A program made the translations under genes and the position numbers. The notes below the pieces were generated by a model. It had not been told where the DNA came from, searched no databases, and was given only the letters and a program-made list of their open reading frames with translations. DNA of 64,000 nt. Origin: Paracyclopina nana (Eukaryota; Arthropoda; Copepoda; Cyclopoida; Cyclopettidae). Within the stretch, counting starts at the first letter, position 1. Each line of letters opens with the position of its first letter. Of the stretch, positions 9,801 to 21,300 are shown in pieces. The stretch covers positions 3,296,001 to 3,360,000 of the forward strand of contig JAGUCH010000009.1 in the NCBI GenBank assembly GCA_019096065.1, written 5' to 3'.

Positions 9801-12800
9801 TGGCTTTTGGTACCAAAAGACCGAATCCGAAGAGAAAATCTAGAAAATCAATTTGGGAACACCTGAAATTTGCAAATATCAGAATACTATCGCGCGATAT
9901 TTTGTTCATAATAGCACAGGTGAACCAAGCCTTTTTGGTTCGTTTTTTCACTACCACTTTTTCGGATGGCGCCACTGTTGAGGGGGCTAACTTGCCAGAT
10001 GTGGATTATTTCTCGTTTATAGGGAATTTTTGGAATTTTAAAATAGCATCCACAACTTGCGATAAAATACTTTCTCCTTACATTTCTATCTTTTAGATAA
10101 CTGTGACCACGATAGGTTATGGTGATACAGTGCCTCGCACTTGGCCTGGTAAAATTGTGGCCTCGTGCTTCTCCGTATTCGCCATTTCTTTCTTTGCACT
10201 TCCAGCCGTAAGTTTACGATAAATAGTTGACATTTTGGCAGGTAGCAGTTATTGAGCGGCTACTTTCAGGGAATCCTGGGATCAGGATTTGCTCTCAAAG
10301 TTCAGCAAAAGCAGCGTCAAAAGCATTTCAATCGCCAAATACCTGCAGCAGCGAGTCTGATACAAAGTCTGTGGAAATGCTACGCGGCTGACAAAAACTT
10401 TAGCTCAAAAGCCACGTGGAAAATCCACATACGTGAGCCTGATTCCAAGTCCTCTCATTCTTGGAAAGAGGTCAGTTGAAGAAATCATGCCCTGATTTCG
10501 AAGCTTGCTAATTCTCCGCGCTATCTAGGTGGCCAAAAAGGCCAGTGTGTTGAAGAGGCGAAAATCCAGGCAGAAATTGGAAGCAGCCTTGAGCAACGGG
10601 CAAAAAGAGGCCAACAATATGGTGGCTGAGGCCGATACTGAGATGTACTACAACGACCCTGATTCGTCGTCTAAAAACCCTGGAGGTAAACTTCAGCCTT
10701 AAAAATGAGAGATTGATGTCAGGCTTTTCTCTACCGGTAACCGAAAATCCCTGGTTAGGTTTCAACTTCCAAATAGTTCTCAGTTTATTTCTCTACCAAG
10801 ACTAAATGTCAACAAACACATTGGGAAAAAAATTAACCAGGGGAATTTTTTTCCCGGGAAAAAAAATCACCAGGCGAATTTTTTTCCCACACAATTCATA
10901 GTCTTGAGTAGCAACAATGTGCGGGAGTTGCTGCTGTGTTCGGGAGACGCTGCCGGGTGCGGGAGAAACTCAAATTGCCGTCTTGGTCTTGGGCAGCCTC
11001 AATTGGCAGTTAAAGACGTTGCCGGGTGTGGGAGAGGGAGACGCTGCTGGGTGCGGGAGCTTCAAATTGCCGTCTTGGTCTTGGGCAGCCTCAATTGGCA
11101 GTTAAAGACGTTGCCGGGTGTGGGAGAGGGAGACGCTGCTGGGTGCGGGAGCTTCAAATTGCCGTCTTGGTCTTGAGCAGCCTCAATTTGAATTTAAAGA
11201 CGCTGCCGGGTGCGGGAGACGCTGATGGGGGCGGGAGACGCTGCCGGGTGCGGGAGACGCTGCCGGGTGCGGGAGACGCTGCCAGGGGCGGAAGACGCTG
11301 CCGGTTAAAAATGTGCAATGGCGTCGATCGGCGGTGATTCTAACTTCTAACTGAGTTTCAGTATTCAGCATTTCAGCTAGAAGCCAGTAGAGTGCTGAAT
11401 TTTGATGAGTCAGTGGGTAGTGGCCACTGGCCACAGACCAGCCAAGCGAGCGAGTGCGAGTTGACTTAGGTCACTTTAAAATAGATCGAAATAATAAGTC
11501 GAGCTTGTCTTGGAATTTCAACCAACCTGGGATTTTCGGTTACCGGTAGAGAAAAATGAATCCCTACCACCCTCAGCAAAAGTTAGACCCCTCGAAAAAT
11601 CCCTGATCGGCCGGGAAAAATTTGAGAACCTCGCACATTTTTCATTTCCTCGCTGCGCTCGGATGAAAAATAGTTGCTCGGTTCTCAAATTTTTCCCGAC
11701 CTCTCAGGGATTTTTCTTGGGGTCTAACTTTTGCTGAGGCGGTAGGGAACTATTATTCTAATGCTTCTTGGGTGTGTGCAGTGACTTTTTTTCTGCAGGT
11801 GCCCACAGATATTTTAATAAAAGCCATAAATGCTTATCAACCAGTGAAAAGAGTGGGAAAGTTTTCCAACAAATATATGGAACTTTTTCCGCATTGAAAG
11901 CTTAATGTTAGAATATTTTTTAAAAGTGGTGCTACTCTCAAATTAGCATATTATTAAATACCCCAAATTAGCTACTCGAAGACAATCAGTGCTCGACCTC
12001 AGCCGCAGACTTTTGGCCTGGAGGTCAGGCCAAACGTCTAAGGAGAGCAGGGACAGCCTCGTGTACGTCCGATCGCAAAGCCTGGACGACAGAAGGATCT
12101 TTAACGAGGCCCTCGTGCAGAAAAACAGCCCTAAAAGCACAACTACTACTAACGCTACCGATGGTGAGCCCTCCATAAATAGATCAGATGATTAATGTCT
12201 GCTGTTGCCTGGGTGATGGCCTATTTTTTGTGTATTCCCATTTACCAACCCCCAGATAATTGATTTTTATTGCACCCTTACAAAAAGAGGCTCATTATTT
12301 TTCCACTTGAATTGCAGGAGGCCACCGAGGAAATTTGAAAAGAGAAAGCTCTTCGTTGGGCGGTGGAGGTGGTCGAAATTTCTTCTTTTCATCCCTGAGT
12401 GGAATGACTGAGGTTGGATCCATGAACAACGACCAAGATATAGTGGACATCGATGACGAATCGGAGACCCCTCGAGTCACCAGGTAGCAACCTCAGCCAG
12501 TTTCATGTTCGTGATCCTTAGATATGCATGCGGTTTTTTTTATTGGTATCCCAGCTCTTTGTCCTTGGTGTGGACCACTGAAGAGTGAGTTGAACAGAAT
12601 GTAGCTTTGAAATCCTGGCCTTTATAAATGTACAACTGCAATTTGTAGTTATCGATTGCCACCAACTTTTAGCTTCTCTCTATATCTGAATAACGCTTGA
12701 TTGATCGCACAACCCAAATTCCTATTTTTAGAGGCAATGAATAATTCTACGCTTTTGCAGCTTGACTGAAGCCCATCGAAATGCCATCAGAGCCATACGA

Positions 12801-13283
12801 AAAATCAAGTACTTTGTGGCTAGGAGGAAATTTCAGCAAGCTCGAAAGCCTTACGACGTACGCGATGTCATTGAGCAGTATTCGCAAGGCCATCTTAATA
12901 TGATGGTCAGAATCAAGGTACATTTTTCATCCCATTATTAGCGCATGATTTACATTAAAAGTTATTCAGGAATTGCAAAGGAGGCTCGATCAGACTTTGG
13001 GCAAGCCTGGTAATTATCACCATGGAATCGATCGAGAAGGGCACATCAAACCCATGACGATTGGAGCTAGGCTCTACAGGCTGGAAAACCAGGTAATATT
13101 TGAGCTGCTAATAGAGGACTGAGCTTTCTAAAAACTATTTCTACTTTGCAGATCAGCCACGTCGATAGGAAAATGGACCATATGAGTCATATGCTCCAAG
13201 AAATTGTCCAAATGCAAAAACTCCAACTTGCTGACCAAAGTCGTTTTGCTCATATTCCTGCCCCAGATGAGCAGGAAAGCTGA
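6814..13283 (+). CDS. KCNQ: KCNQ (Kv7) voltage-gated potassium channel, long isoform
   Basis: Fourteen exons close in phase to 773 residues: 6814-6821, 6891-6930, 7064-7267, 7335-7473, 7777-7948, 9143-9680, 10097-10207, 10270-10470, 10529-10685, 11990-12163, 12318-12483, 12761-12917, 12970-13092, 13152-13283. S1 begins in exon 5 ([10 protein letters not shown]). Exon 6 holds the rest of S1 to the pore helix, with S4 [19 protein letters not shown] nearly identical to human KCNQ1. Exon 7 carries the filter TTIGYGD (residues 371-377) and S6. Exon 8 has [20 protein letters not shown], the calmodulin-binding helix A; exon 12 has [20 protein letters not shown] (helices B/C); exon 14 ends the assembly coiled coil. 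It is a plasma-membrane delayed-rectifier subunit. The N-terminus (exons 1-4) is Ser/Asp-rich and lineage-specific. Exon 1 codes only MVE minus one base and was chosen because it gives an ATG, a GTAAGC donor and the right phase. Confidence 0.93.
7617..7747. mobile_element. Small inverted-repeat element in KCNQ intron 4
   Basis: Perfect 14-bp inverted repeats CCCGGTTCCAACAA (7617-7630, complement at 7734-7747) bound a 131-bp sequence, the architecture of a MITE. No target duplication is obvious and no second copy lies in the window. Confidence 0.5.
8723..9056 (+). CDS. KCNQ: Alternative KCNQ exon giving a second N-terminus and S1 start
   Basis: An open exon with ATG at 8725 ends in a donor (GT|GTACGT) of phase 2, exactly the phase of KCNQ exon 5, and would join exon 6 to give a 696-residue channel. 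Its last residues [20 protein letters not shown] are a diverged duplicate of the exon 5 end ([20 protein letters not shown]), so the pair arose by exon duplication. The 104 residues before that are a different, acidic N-terminus. The base run before it (TTATAG at 8717-8722) could also be an acceptor, and from it the exon would join exon 4 in frame. It may therefore be either an alternative first exon with its own promoter in intron 5 or a mutually exclusive internal exon. Confidence 0.85.
9710..9931. mobile_element. MITE copy 1, in KCNQ intron 6
   Basis: The ends are inverted repeats of the form GGCCTGGTTCACCTG / CAGGTGAACCAAGCC. The 222-bp sequence aligns along its whole length with 26321-26542, including the internal GGATGGCTTTTGGTACCAA and ATATCGCGCG blocks, so this is a dispersed family. 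There is no coding capacity. It lies between the exons coding the pore helix and the selectivity filter. Confidence 0.85.
10725..11555. mobile_element. Inverted-repeat element carrying GC-rich minisatellites, KCNQ intron 9
   Basis: About 45-bp imperfect inverted repeats starting TTTTCTCTACCGGTAACCG face each other at 10725-10770 and 11511-11555. They enclose about 740 bp that contains GC-rich tandem repeats unlike the surrounding intron. This looks like a non-autonomous transposon; no target duplication was found. Confidence 0.6.
10940..11305 (+). repeat. GC-rich minisatellite (92-bp and about 20-bp periods)
   Basis: A 92-bp unit containing TTCAAATTGCCGTCTTGG recurs at about 10969, 11061 and 11153. 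It is followed by four or five copies of a unit close to GGTGCGGGAGACGCTGCCG. Open frames across it are artefacts of the repeat; it lies inside KCNQ intron 9. Confidence 0.85.
11562..11747. repeat. 186-bp near-perfect palindrome, KCNQ intron 9
   Basis: The left arm from CCCTACCACCCTCAGCAAAA and the right arm ending TTTTGCTGAGGCGGTAGGG are reverse complements over about 85 bp each, with few mismatches and a short loop near 11650. In RNA it would make a long hairpin. It abuts the right end of the 10725-11555 element and may be part of it or a separate insertion. Confidence 0.85.
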
Positions 13284-13659
13284 TATTTCTCAAATGTACT
13301 ACTACTCATTTCTCAAGCGTACACTTCAATATAAACTACATATATTTCATCTCTAAAGAGGCTTATTTCATTTCGCGCAAGGATCTGCCAATGTGAGTAA
13401 GAAGGAATGTCCATCCCTCGTTGCATCAGCATAAAATACTTGAATTTAGAACTCGGCTTTTTTTCACTAAGCTCACAATACGGAGGCTTACGCTGACAAA
13501 TTTGTAATCTAGGAGCGCTAAACAGTTGAATTCATTCATATGATGCTGTAAAAAAATTAGAAAGGCCATATGGGTCCATATAGACTAAGTGAAACCCATG
13601 AGATCAATGGTGGACTCGACTGGCTTTCTCTTATACCTGCCTTTTTTCATACCTGTTTT
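13284..13659. other. KCNQ-TMEM237 intergenic
   Basis: 376 bp between the KCNQ stop codon and the TMEM237 start, both on the + strand. It should hold the KCNQ polyadenylation site and the TMEM237 promoter; neither shows a canonical motif I would assert. Confidence 0.4.
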
Positions 13660-15215
13660 ATGCATGAAAAAATGGCCGAGGATGAAGACCAACAAAGGCC
13701 AAGGAGACCAAGGTAATAATTTTGGCGTTTTTTATTTTCAATTACGATAATAATCAGATGTTGAACCAGGAAAAAGGCAAGTCCAGTCCCGACTGTGAGC
13801 GCAAAAGTGGAAGAAGATGAAAGTAATTTAGCCAAGAAGAAAAGCTCGTCAACAGCAGCAACTAAAAAGAGACCAGCAAAAAAGTCCAGCAGCAAAGATT
13901 CAAATGCATCAATTGAAAAAGACGCTCAGCCAAAGAAGAGAAAGCACAAGAAGAAAAGCTCTCACGAAGAGATTTCCAATGGACAAAACCAGAGTGAAGT
14001 GAACCTCCTGGCAGCCTTGGCTGATCCCAACCTCACAGCTGGATATTTCAGCGATGAGGACACAACTACTTTCAATGATGATCCGGCTGTTGAAAAAGTA
14101 CCAAAGCCCAGGAAGAAAAAGAAAGCTTCACCCAAAACTTCGGACAATTCTTTGAGGGGTGAACAGCTGGCAGATTCGCATTCCTCACTCAAGGACTACT
14201 TTCCGGATCCTGCACTGAAACACTACCTACAAGGACTTCATGTAAATTCGCTTATAAATATACTAAGTCTAATAAAAATCACGCTATTAATTGGTTTTCA
14301 GGACGATGTGGAGAGTATGGATGGTGAGGACCAAGAGTACACACCGGAATTCACACCGTCACCAATGCTCATCCCTCCTTTCCCACCGAGTCAGCACTCT
14401 GACAAGGTCTTTCTGGAGAAAGACAGTGGATTCAGATCTACGTCTCATAAGAAACTCACCACCAAGTTTCCAGGCAACCAAATCCAGCCAGATTTGCAAA
14501 AGCCCACTAAAACGCCCCTGGATCTTGCCCTGGAGAGCCAAAAGGTCTTTAGATCCATTGGCATCTTCTGCCATGGATTTCTTGCTGGATTGGCTTTTTG
14601 GCAACTAATCATGGTAGACCAGAAAAGAAATTAATGATTAAAAAGTTACTTGACACGTGGTTGTTTTTCATGCTAGGTTTTCATACTTTTCGAAGGAGCC
14701 ATCGACGTAAGGAGCTTCATTGAGCTCTATTCGCCACTTTCGCAACCTTTACACTTAATTTTCTACCTGCTGACTGTAATCTGCACAATTTCTATCCTGG
14801 ATCGCTATGACATTGCCAAATTCGACTGGAGACAAGTGCAGAAACTATTCACCATCAAATCTGGAGGAATTGCCATCCTGATTTATGCATTTACCCTGAT
14901 CATCACTCTGGTGACCACCAAAATGGATGACAAGTTGAGCCTTTATCAGCACAACTCCACCTTATTTGATGTCATTGATGATGAGGTGAGCCTTTCAAAT
15001 ATATGTGGGGAAATGAAATCCAAAATTATATATTGGTCTTACTTTAGGTCCTTGAGAGTGAAATGACAACCTGGAAGGCTCTGAATCTTTGTCGGTCAAT
15101 CGCAGTCATAATAGGATGGCTGATTGTGTCCATGAGGCCAAACACTGATCTTCTGTACAAAAATCTCAGAAAGCTTTCCGACTACAACTTACAACGTGAC
15201 TTCAAAACCGCTTAG
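13660..15215 (+). CDS. TMEM237: TMEM237 homologue, ciliary transition-zone membrane protein
   Basis: Five exons (13660-13712, 13770-14241, 14302-14613, 14677-14985, 15048-15215) give 437 residues; human TMEM237 has about 400. The first 240 residues are Lys/Ser-rich and disordered. The C-terminal part has four membrane segments: IFCHGFLAGLAFWQLIMVFI, then HLIFYLLTVICTISIL, AILIYAFTLIITLV and AVIIGWLIVSM. The HGFLAG motif at the first segment and the overall plan are those of TMEM237, a tetraspan protein of the MKS/JBTS module that gates the ciliary transition zone. A second in-frame ATG lies four codons in, at 13672. The gene converges on Inscuteable, whose stop is 121 bp away. Confidence 0.87.
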
Positions 15216-15219
15216 AGAA

Positions 15220-15225
15220 AATAAA
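15220..15225 (+). terminator. Poly(A) signal for TMEM237
   Basis: AATAAA starts 5 bp after the TMEM237 stop codon; a second copy lies at 15260-15265, which is probably the better placed one. Confidence 0.55.
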
Positions 15226-15316
15226 CAAAAATCAAACATAGACTGAGAGCAGCCGCAACAATAAAACGATCACGCAACCTCTCAAACTATTTTTTTAGTT
15301 AGAAGATGAATCGTTA

Positions 15317-15322
15317 TTTATT
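15317..15322 (-). terminator. Poly(A) signal for Inscuteable
   Basis: AATAAA on the minus strand, 15 bp past the Inscuteable stop codon. The two convergent genes therefore share an intergenic stretch of only about 120 bp. Confidence 0.55.
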
Positions 15323-15336
15323 CATAAAATCTGTGA

Positions 15337-18300
15337 CTAGACGTAGCTTTCTTGTTTTTTGGAATATTCCATAAATGAGTCGACCAGGTTGGTCTTGACA
15401 AGGTCTGCGGCCTTGAGTTGTCGCAAAACTTTGGCCAGGTCGTCACCCTGGCCAGGATCGAGGTTGGCATTCAGTCTTCGAAGGACAGCAAGGCATGAGA
15501 CTAGGACAGCATCCGAGTTGTTCCTTTCCGATGGATTTCGACACAACTCGACCAATCGATCCACTCCATTGAGCCGGAGCAAATCTCGACAGACTTTGGC
15601 TGAATTGCAAAGTCGCGAGAGAGCAATGGCCGCTTTCTTCTGCACACGTTCCGCAGCCGACATCTCAGCTTGTCCAAGTCTCGTGACCTTGGTCTCCAGC
15701 ATAGCTAGCAGGAATCCAACCCCATCAATGGCCTCGATGTCATGCCTGCAGTTGGCATTTGCGGCCATATTGGCAAGTACCGTGACGACTTGATCTTTGG
15801 CAAAAATTGTGGTGAAGGGAGATCTCTTGACAGCCTTCACCAAGGCTTCTGGAGTTCCGCATCTTTTCATGGCAGCAGACGCAAGCGGGGACATGAAGGT
15901 CAAATTGGCCAAGGCTGCAGCCACTAGCAAAAACGTCTCTTCTCCATCATTCATGCGAGAGAGTCCTAAAAATTAAAAAAGTCTTTGATTAGCATTCACA
16001 GTCAAAAGGTGGATTTGCGGTTGACTGACCTGTTAGAGCATTGACCATGTTGTACACGTAGCTGTCCAAGTTCTGGATCTTGTGGTTGTCGCTGATCCAG
16101 GGCGAGGTGATTTGGGCCAACACTCCCGCAGATTCGATCCGATCTTCAATCAAAGATCCTCGACTGCACAAGAGCTGGTCAATCACTTGAAGGCCATCAG
16201 CCTTTAAGAAATGCATATTAGCCTTCTAAAGTAGGTGAATTAATTAAGTGATGGATCTCACCTGTTCAAGCTCCCTGATACAATCAGCAACGCAACAGAT
16301 GGCGCTGAGGCCTCGCAAGGCCAGAATTCTGACATCTTGACATTTTTGGTGGTTAGGATTGCATTGCTTCAGTAAGGCTTTGACGCAGCCTTCTTTGGCC
16401 AGAAGGACGCAAATGAGGTTGCCAATGTTGCTCGCCGAGCTTCCCATGCCGGCCTCGTTCCCAAGAGCAATTACACTATGCAAAGCTGATCTCACGGCAA
16501 TGGCATTCGTGGGTAGGTCAATTTCTCGAACCAAGGGCTAAAAATGCAATAACGCATAATGTGATCCTGCTTCCAGCCAGATATTAATCAGCAGCTTACC
16601 CTAAGCTCCTTGATGAACATCTTGTCGAGCATGCTATCAAAGGCTTTCCGGAGCTGAGCCAGGATTTGGGTCATCTCCGTCATTGGCTGATTGGGAGTAT
16701 ATTGACTCCTGTGGGCACACAACTTTAATCGATCCACAGTCTGAAGAAGAACAAAACGTGGATGAGTAATCACGCAATGGAATGTGGTATATTGAATAAT
16801 ACCTGAAGGACAGTTCTTTGTTGGAGCAGAACGAGCTCCTTGATGCCATCCTGATCCGAGCTCTTGATATCAGCCTCGATCTGGTGCTGCGTGCTTCCGG
16901 CCACATTTTTTCGTAATCCGGGAAAATTCCACTCGTAATTCTTGAAGGAGTCATCGAGAAGGGAGTCCTGTTCGCAGGAGCTGCTCGACGAATTCATCCT
17001 GCCCATGTTGTAGTCGTAGACATATTGTTGCACCTGATTGAGCAACAACTGAACACTTTTCCCCAAATGGACGAAATTCTTTGATGTCAAATGCCTGCAA
17101 TTTCAAAGGACAGGATGTTAAATTTGATAACCACTGTACTGCAAGATTAATGGCCTCACTCTTCAGGTGATAAGTGCTGAGGAATGTCTTAACGTTATAG
17201 CTAATTTAACAAAGCTTGTAAAAAATATCAGGACATTACGCGTGTGTGTCGACCAGTGGTCAAGGCAACAAAAAAAACCTAATGGCTCACTCACAAAAAG
17301 CTCTTGAGCATAAATTCACTTGCCACGAAATAAGCGGATAGTTTAGTTGCATGGAATTGAGTCCAATTGTATAACTCACTTGTCAATTGAGTTGAATGTA
17401 ACGTTAATGGACTTTGCTCCACGTTGGAGCAGTTTCATGGTGTCAACAATGCCACAATGGACTTCTTTGCTCAACAAGTCTTCCGAGAAGGCAGAACTGG
17501 TTGAGCTGGAGTTTGGACTTCCGCTAGACACCGACATTGGGATTTGCTGCTGCTGCAAAATTGGCTTGCTTTGCAGATAAGTCATACATTCGGGCTCGCA
17601 CCAAGCGTGTAAATCTTTCCACCATTCGCACACTGGGCTGGTGTTGATGGTCGTTGTCCCATTAGCAGCTCTGCAAAAGAAAAAGTCAACGCGTCATCTC
17701 AAGCTACAGTTGGACAGGTTCTATGGTCAGATGTGATGTGAATGGATTCAATGATTTTCCACTTGAAATTGTGACCATCATACTCCAACAGCCGAACTTG
17801 AAGCACGATATGTTTATTTGGAAAAAATGCCTCCCTTGTGTCTAACATTTATTTGATGTTCTTGAACTGATGGAGTTGCGGCGTCAACATTGACTGTATC
17901 ATGTTTACATTTTCGTTTCTCTTCACTCAAATCTAAGCAATTATTATTTCACTTGGCTACTGCGCAGGGTAGGATTTCAGCTATTGTTGCTCAAGCTCAA
18001 GGCCGGTCAACGTAAAACGAGAATACGATTTTTGGTGCGAGAGAAAAAATTGAGAAATCCTTAGAATTCTGCTAAGCGGCCGGCCGCTGCTGCTGCTGAA
18101 AAGGATTAGGGAAACACCTAAAAAAGTGAAGGTCGTCGCGTTGGAATCTTCTTATTCAAAGTCCATTTATCTATTTTGCACACACAAAGAAGAATCAGAA
18201 GTCAAGGCCAGAAATATTGAAAAAATGGTGGTCAAAAAACCACCTCCCTATCTCGCATGTAAATTCATCCATTAAGAAATCCGTCCGTGTCTAATTCCCT

Positions 18301-21300
18301 TTCGAGCAATTTATCACCTTTTTGGCGGCGCGAAAAACACAATCTCATCGGTCAAATATGCTCAATGAACCGTATAAATGTCCGCAAATAGCTCGCGTGG
18401 AAATTATGCTAGCCACGATGACAGAAAGAGAAACCATAGACAACTGCCATGATGTTTACTGGTATTAAAAAAATGAAGTACATTGCAGTACAATTTTAAA
18501 GCGCGTTGATGCGCGCGAGTGACATCTTCTTTTCCCACTTTTTCCCATTGTGTACAATAAGGGACATCTGGTTTTTGAGCTCCTAATCCTTTTTTCACAA
18601 CTCTAATCCTTTTTTACTCGGGGAATATTTACAGCTTATTTTTCCGTTGCGAGCTGGTCTCAAGGCAATTCGAGACTGATGCCAATTAGTGAGAAAAATG
18701 AGAGTGTGAACGACTTTCTCTGACCGAAAAATCTGTCAAAAAAGTCAGTTAAACTTGGTCGTAAATAAATCAAGATCGCGGGCGATGAGGAGCGTAAACA
18801 CATCTCAGCTATAATATACAGCATACATAAACCCAAAATTCTGAGCTGGTGTGAACTGAAAAAAGCTTGTACTGTCTTGTGCGAGTTCTTGAGAGAGAAA
18901 AAATAATGGCGGAAAAAAGATGCTCATGGCTGAAATTGGGTGTGATTTTTTTCCAAAGACCGAATGGTCACGCCATCCTGAGATTTTTAGTGTCACACTC
19001 ACACTTGAAGGACCTGAGGGCACACAAATGGCTGCTATTCTTGAGGTGTTTCGCCCCTCTTTTGTTCACGAAAAAAACAAGTTCAAGCAGAGTACCACTG
19101 CTTTACCCTAGGTGAAGATGAGAAATGACCAACATCTATTTTCCTCAAAAATCACTACTTGTGGCCGCCGATCTGTGGACGGCCACCAACATCTAATTTT
19201 CGGTTCAATACCATGACAGCAAGTACTAGACAAAATAACTGGAAAAACACTGCTACTTTTATTACTGGATTTTCGGTGTACTGCGATACATATAGCTGCA
19301 CGCCTCATTTTCTACCCAAAATTATTCCCTCACAACAACAGCAGCAGCAGCAGCAGCAAAAGAAGAAGCTTAATTTTACGGTCCTCATGAGATTGAAGCG
19401 ATTTTCGTAAGGGCTTCTTCTTCTACTGAATTAGACATGGAAGCTCCCATTTCGGTGATTGTCAATTGTTGATTGCTACAATAGCAATAGAGGATTCACT
19501 GTTGGGTATGATCATAGCCAAAAGTCAGCTTTACTCCCAAGCTGGAGGCGTGACTAAAGCTCCCACGATTTAGAGCCCAATTTTCCCAGTGTGGATTGTA
19601 CCACCCAAGTGAAGCATAGCCAGAAATATGGGCTAGGGGTGGCGGCAACCCACCCCTCCTCCTACTTATGTACCCTGACTTGGTCTAGTTTTTATTGTTC
19701 ACTTTGTTGAGCAATTACATTTTCGAGAAGTGAGTGGGAATTTCGCGTGATTACTTTTTTTTACTGGGGGCTCCTCAAAAAAGAACGTTGAAAAGAAGAG
19801 TCCCTGGAGCAACAACTTTGGGAAGAGACACTTGAACTAACTGAGATAAGAATAGATTTACGACAGTCAATGCACACTGGACTTGATATGATTTTTAGCA
19901 CTTTGGTTGTGTGCTTAGGCAGGTCAGTTACGACCCCAGTGTGGTGCGTTGGAAAAACAAGGAGGCCAGTGTGCATGCATGCACGTGTCTTTTTCCTTTT
20001 GAAAAGGTGAAAAATCTAGCAAAGGAAGTGTCCAATTACTGATCTGATCTGGACTAGTCTATACCTATTTGTCCCTGGAACCATCATCATTTTGTTTGTG
20101 CCAAACTCCAGATAAATACCAGTTCAGTGAGCATTATTTCCCTTATTACAAAAATGCTATATGCTACGGTCGTAAAAGTATAGCTCATGAAAGATTCATG
20201 AGGGGAAAAAGGCGTAGTGTTGGAAAAAAGGGAGCAAGTTTTTACCATAATTTGACTTAATGGCATATTTAGGGTAAATGATGGTGGCCAGATTTTAGAA
20301 TGTTCGTCTACTTTTTAGGGCAACTTTTGGTTGGCCGTTTTCTAGCTCCTAAATTCATGCTCATTGAATTTGATCAAAAAATGTGTCAGGGCTAATCAGT
20401 TCTGCGTTGCCAAGAATGAGAAACCGAAAAAGATGATCCATCACGAACGGACAAAGAAAATATACAAAAATTGAAAAGTGGCAAAATAATCAGAGGTGGC
20501 ATTGACGCATGTCACAAAGGATTCTTACCTTGAGGTTGGCGTTCTGACAGTCGGACTTTGTTCCAGTTCAATGATGCCTTCTTCGTGATTGCCACTGTTA
20601 CCCTGAATTTCGAAATGACTTAGATTCTCCGATAATTGAGTGGCTGACAGCTGACCCAAGGACAGGTGGTCATCCACGCTCACCACTTCTGAGGTCAATT
20701 GACCAGCACGCGCCTGACCCACGTGATTACTAGAGCTGCAAAATTCAGCCATAAACGGAATGATTGCTATGAATGCCAAAAATTCACTTACTTAATGGAC
20801 GGAGTGACAACAGAGGATAAAGCTGGAATGCTTGGTTCGTAGTGGACGAACTGGCTCCACGCCGCCACGAGGGATGGGTCAATCGTGTCAGCTGTTGCAG
20901 CAACAGCTGCTCCGGCCGACTGGTCAACAACAGCTGACCATCTGCGCCCCTTTGTTTTCATCTCCCGTAATCGCGTTTTGGCCTCGCGTTTGCTCGGAGT
21001 TCGCGCATCCTCCAAGTGAATGGCTGTGTGAGGTCTCGGCCTCAGTTTGGCCTTTTCCCGAAATGAAGCTCGCACAGGCGTTGAAAATGCCAATTGTTCG
21101 CCAAAAAAGTCGAGTTGGCTCAGCTGGCTGAGGTCATTGACGCTCTCCTGAAAACTTTTCGGCCGTATCTTTTCGTGGGCGGATTTTTGCGGCCTCAAAA
21201 AATTCAAGGCTCCATTGGTGGGAGCAGGGAGAGGATGGGTCAAGTCGTCCTCGGCCATGGACCTTTTCAAGTTGAGTCCTGCTTGCAAACTGGCAATGTT

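Noticed and set aside
10904-11434. Open frames with Gly/Arg/Cys-rich repeats in KCNQ intron 9
   Set aside because: They are read through GC-rich minisatellites between two well-supported KCNQ exons.
13962-14192. Minus-strand open frames over TMEM237 exon 2
   Set aside because: Shadow frames of a Lys/Glu-rich coding exon with a clear family match on the + strand.
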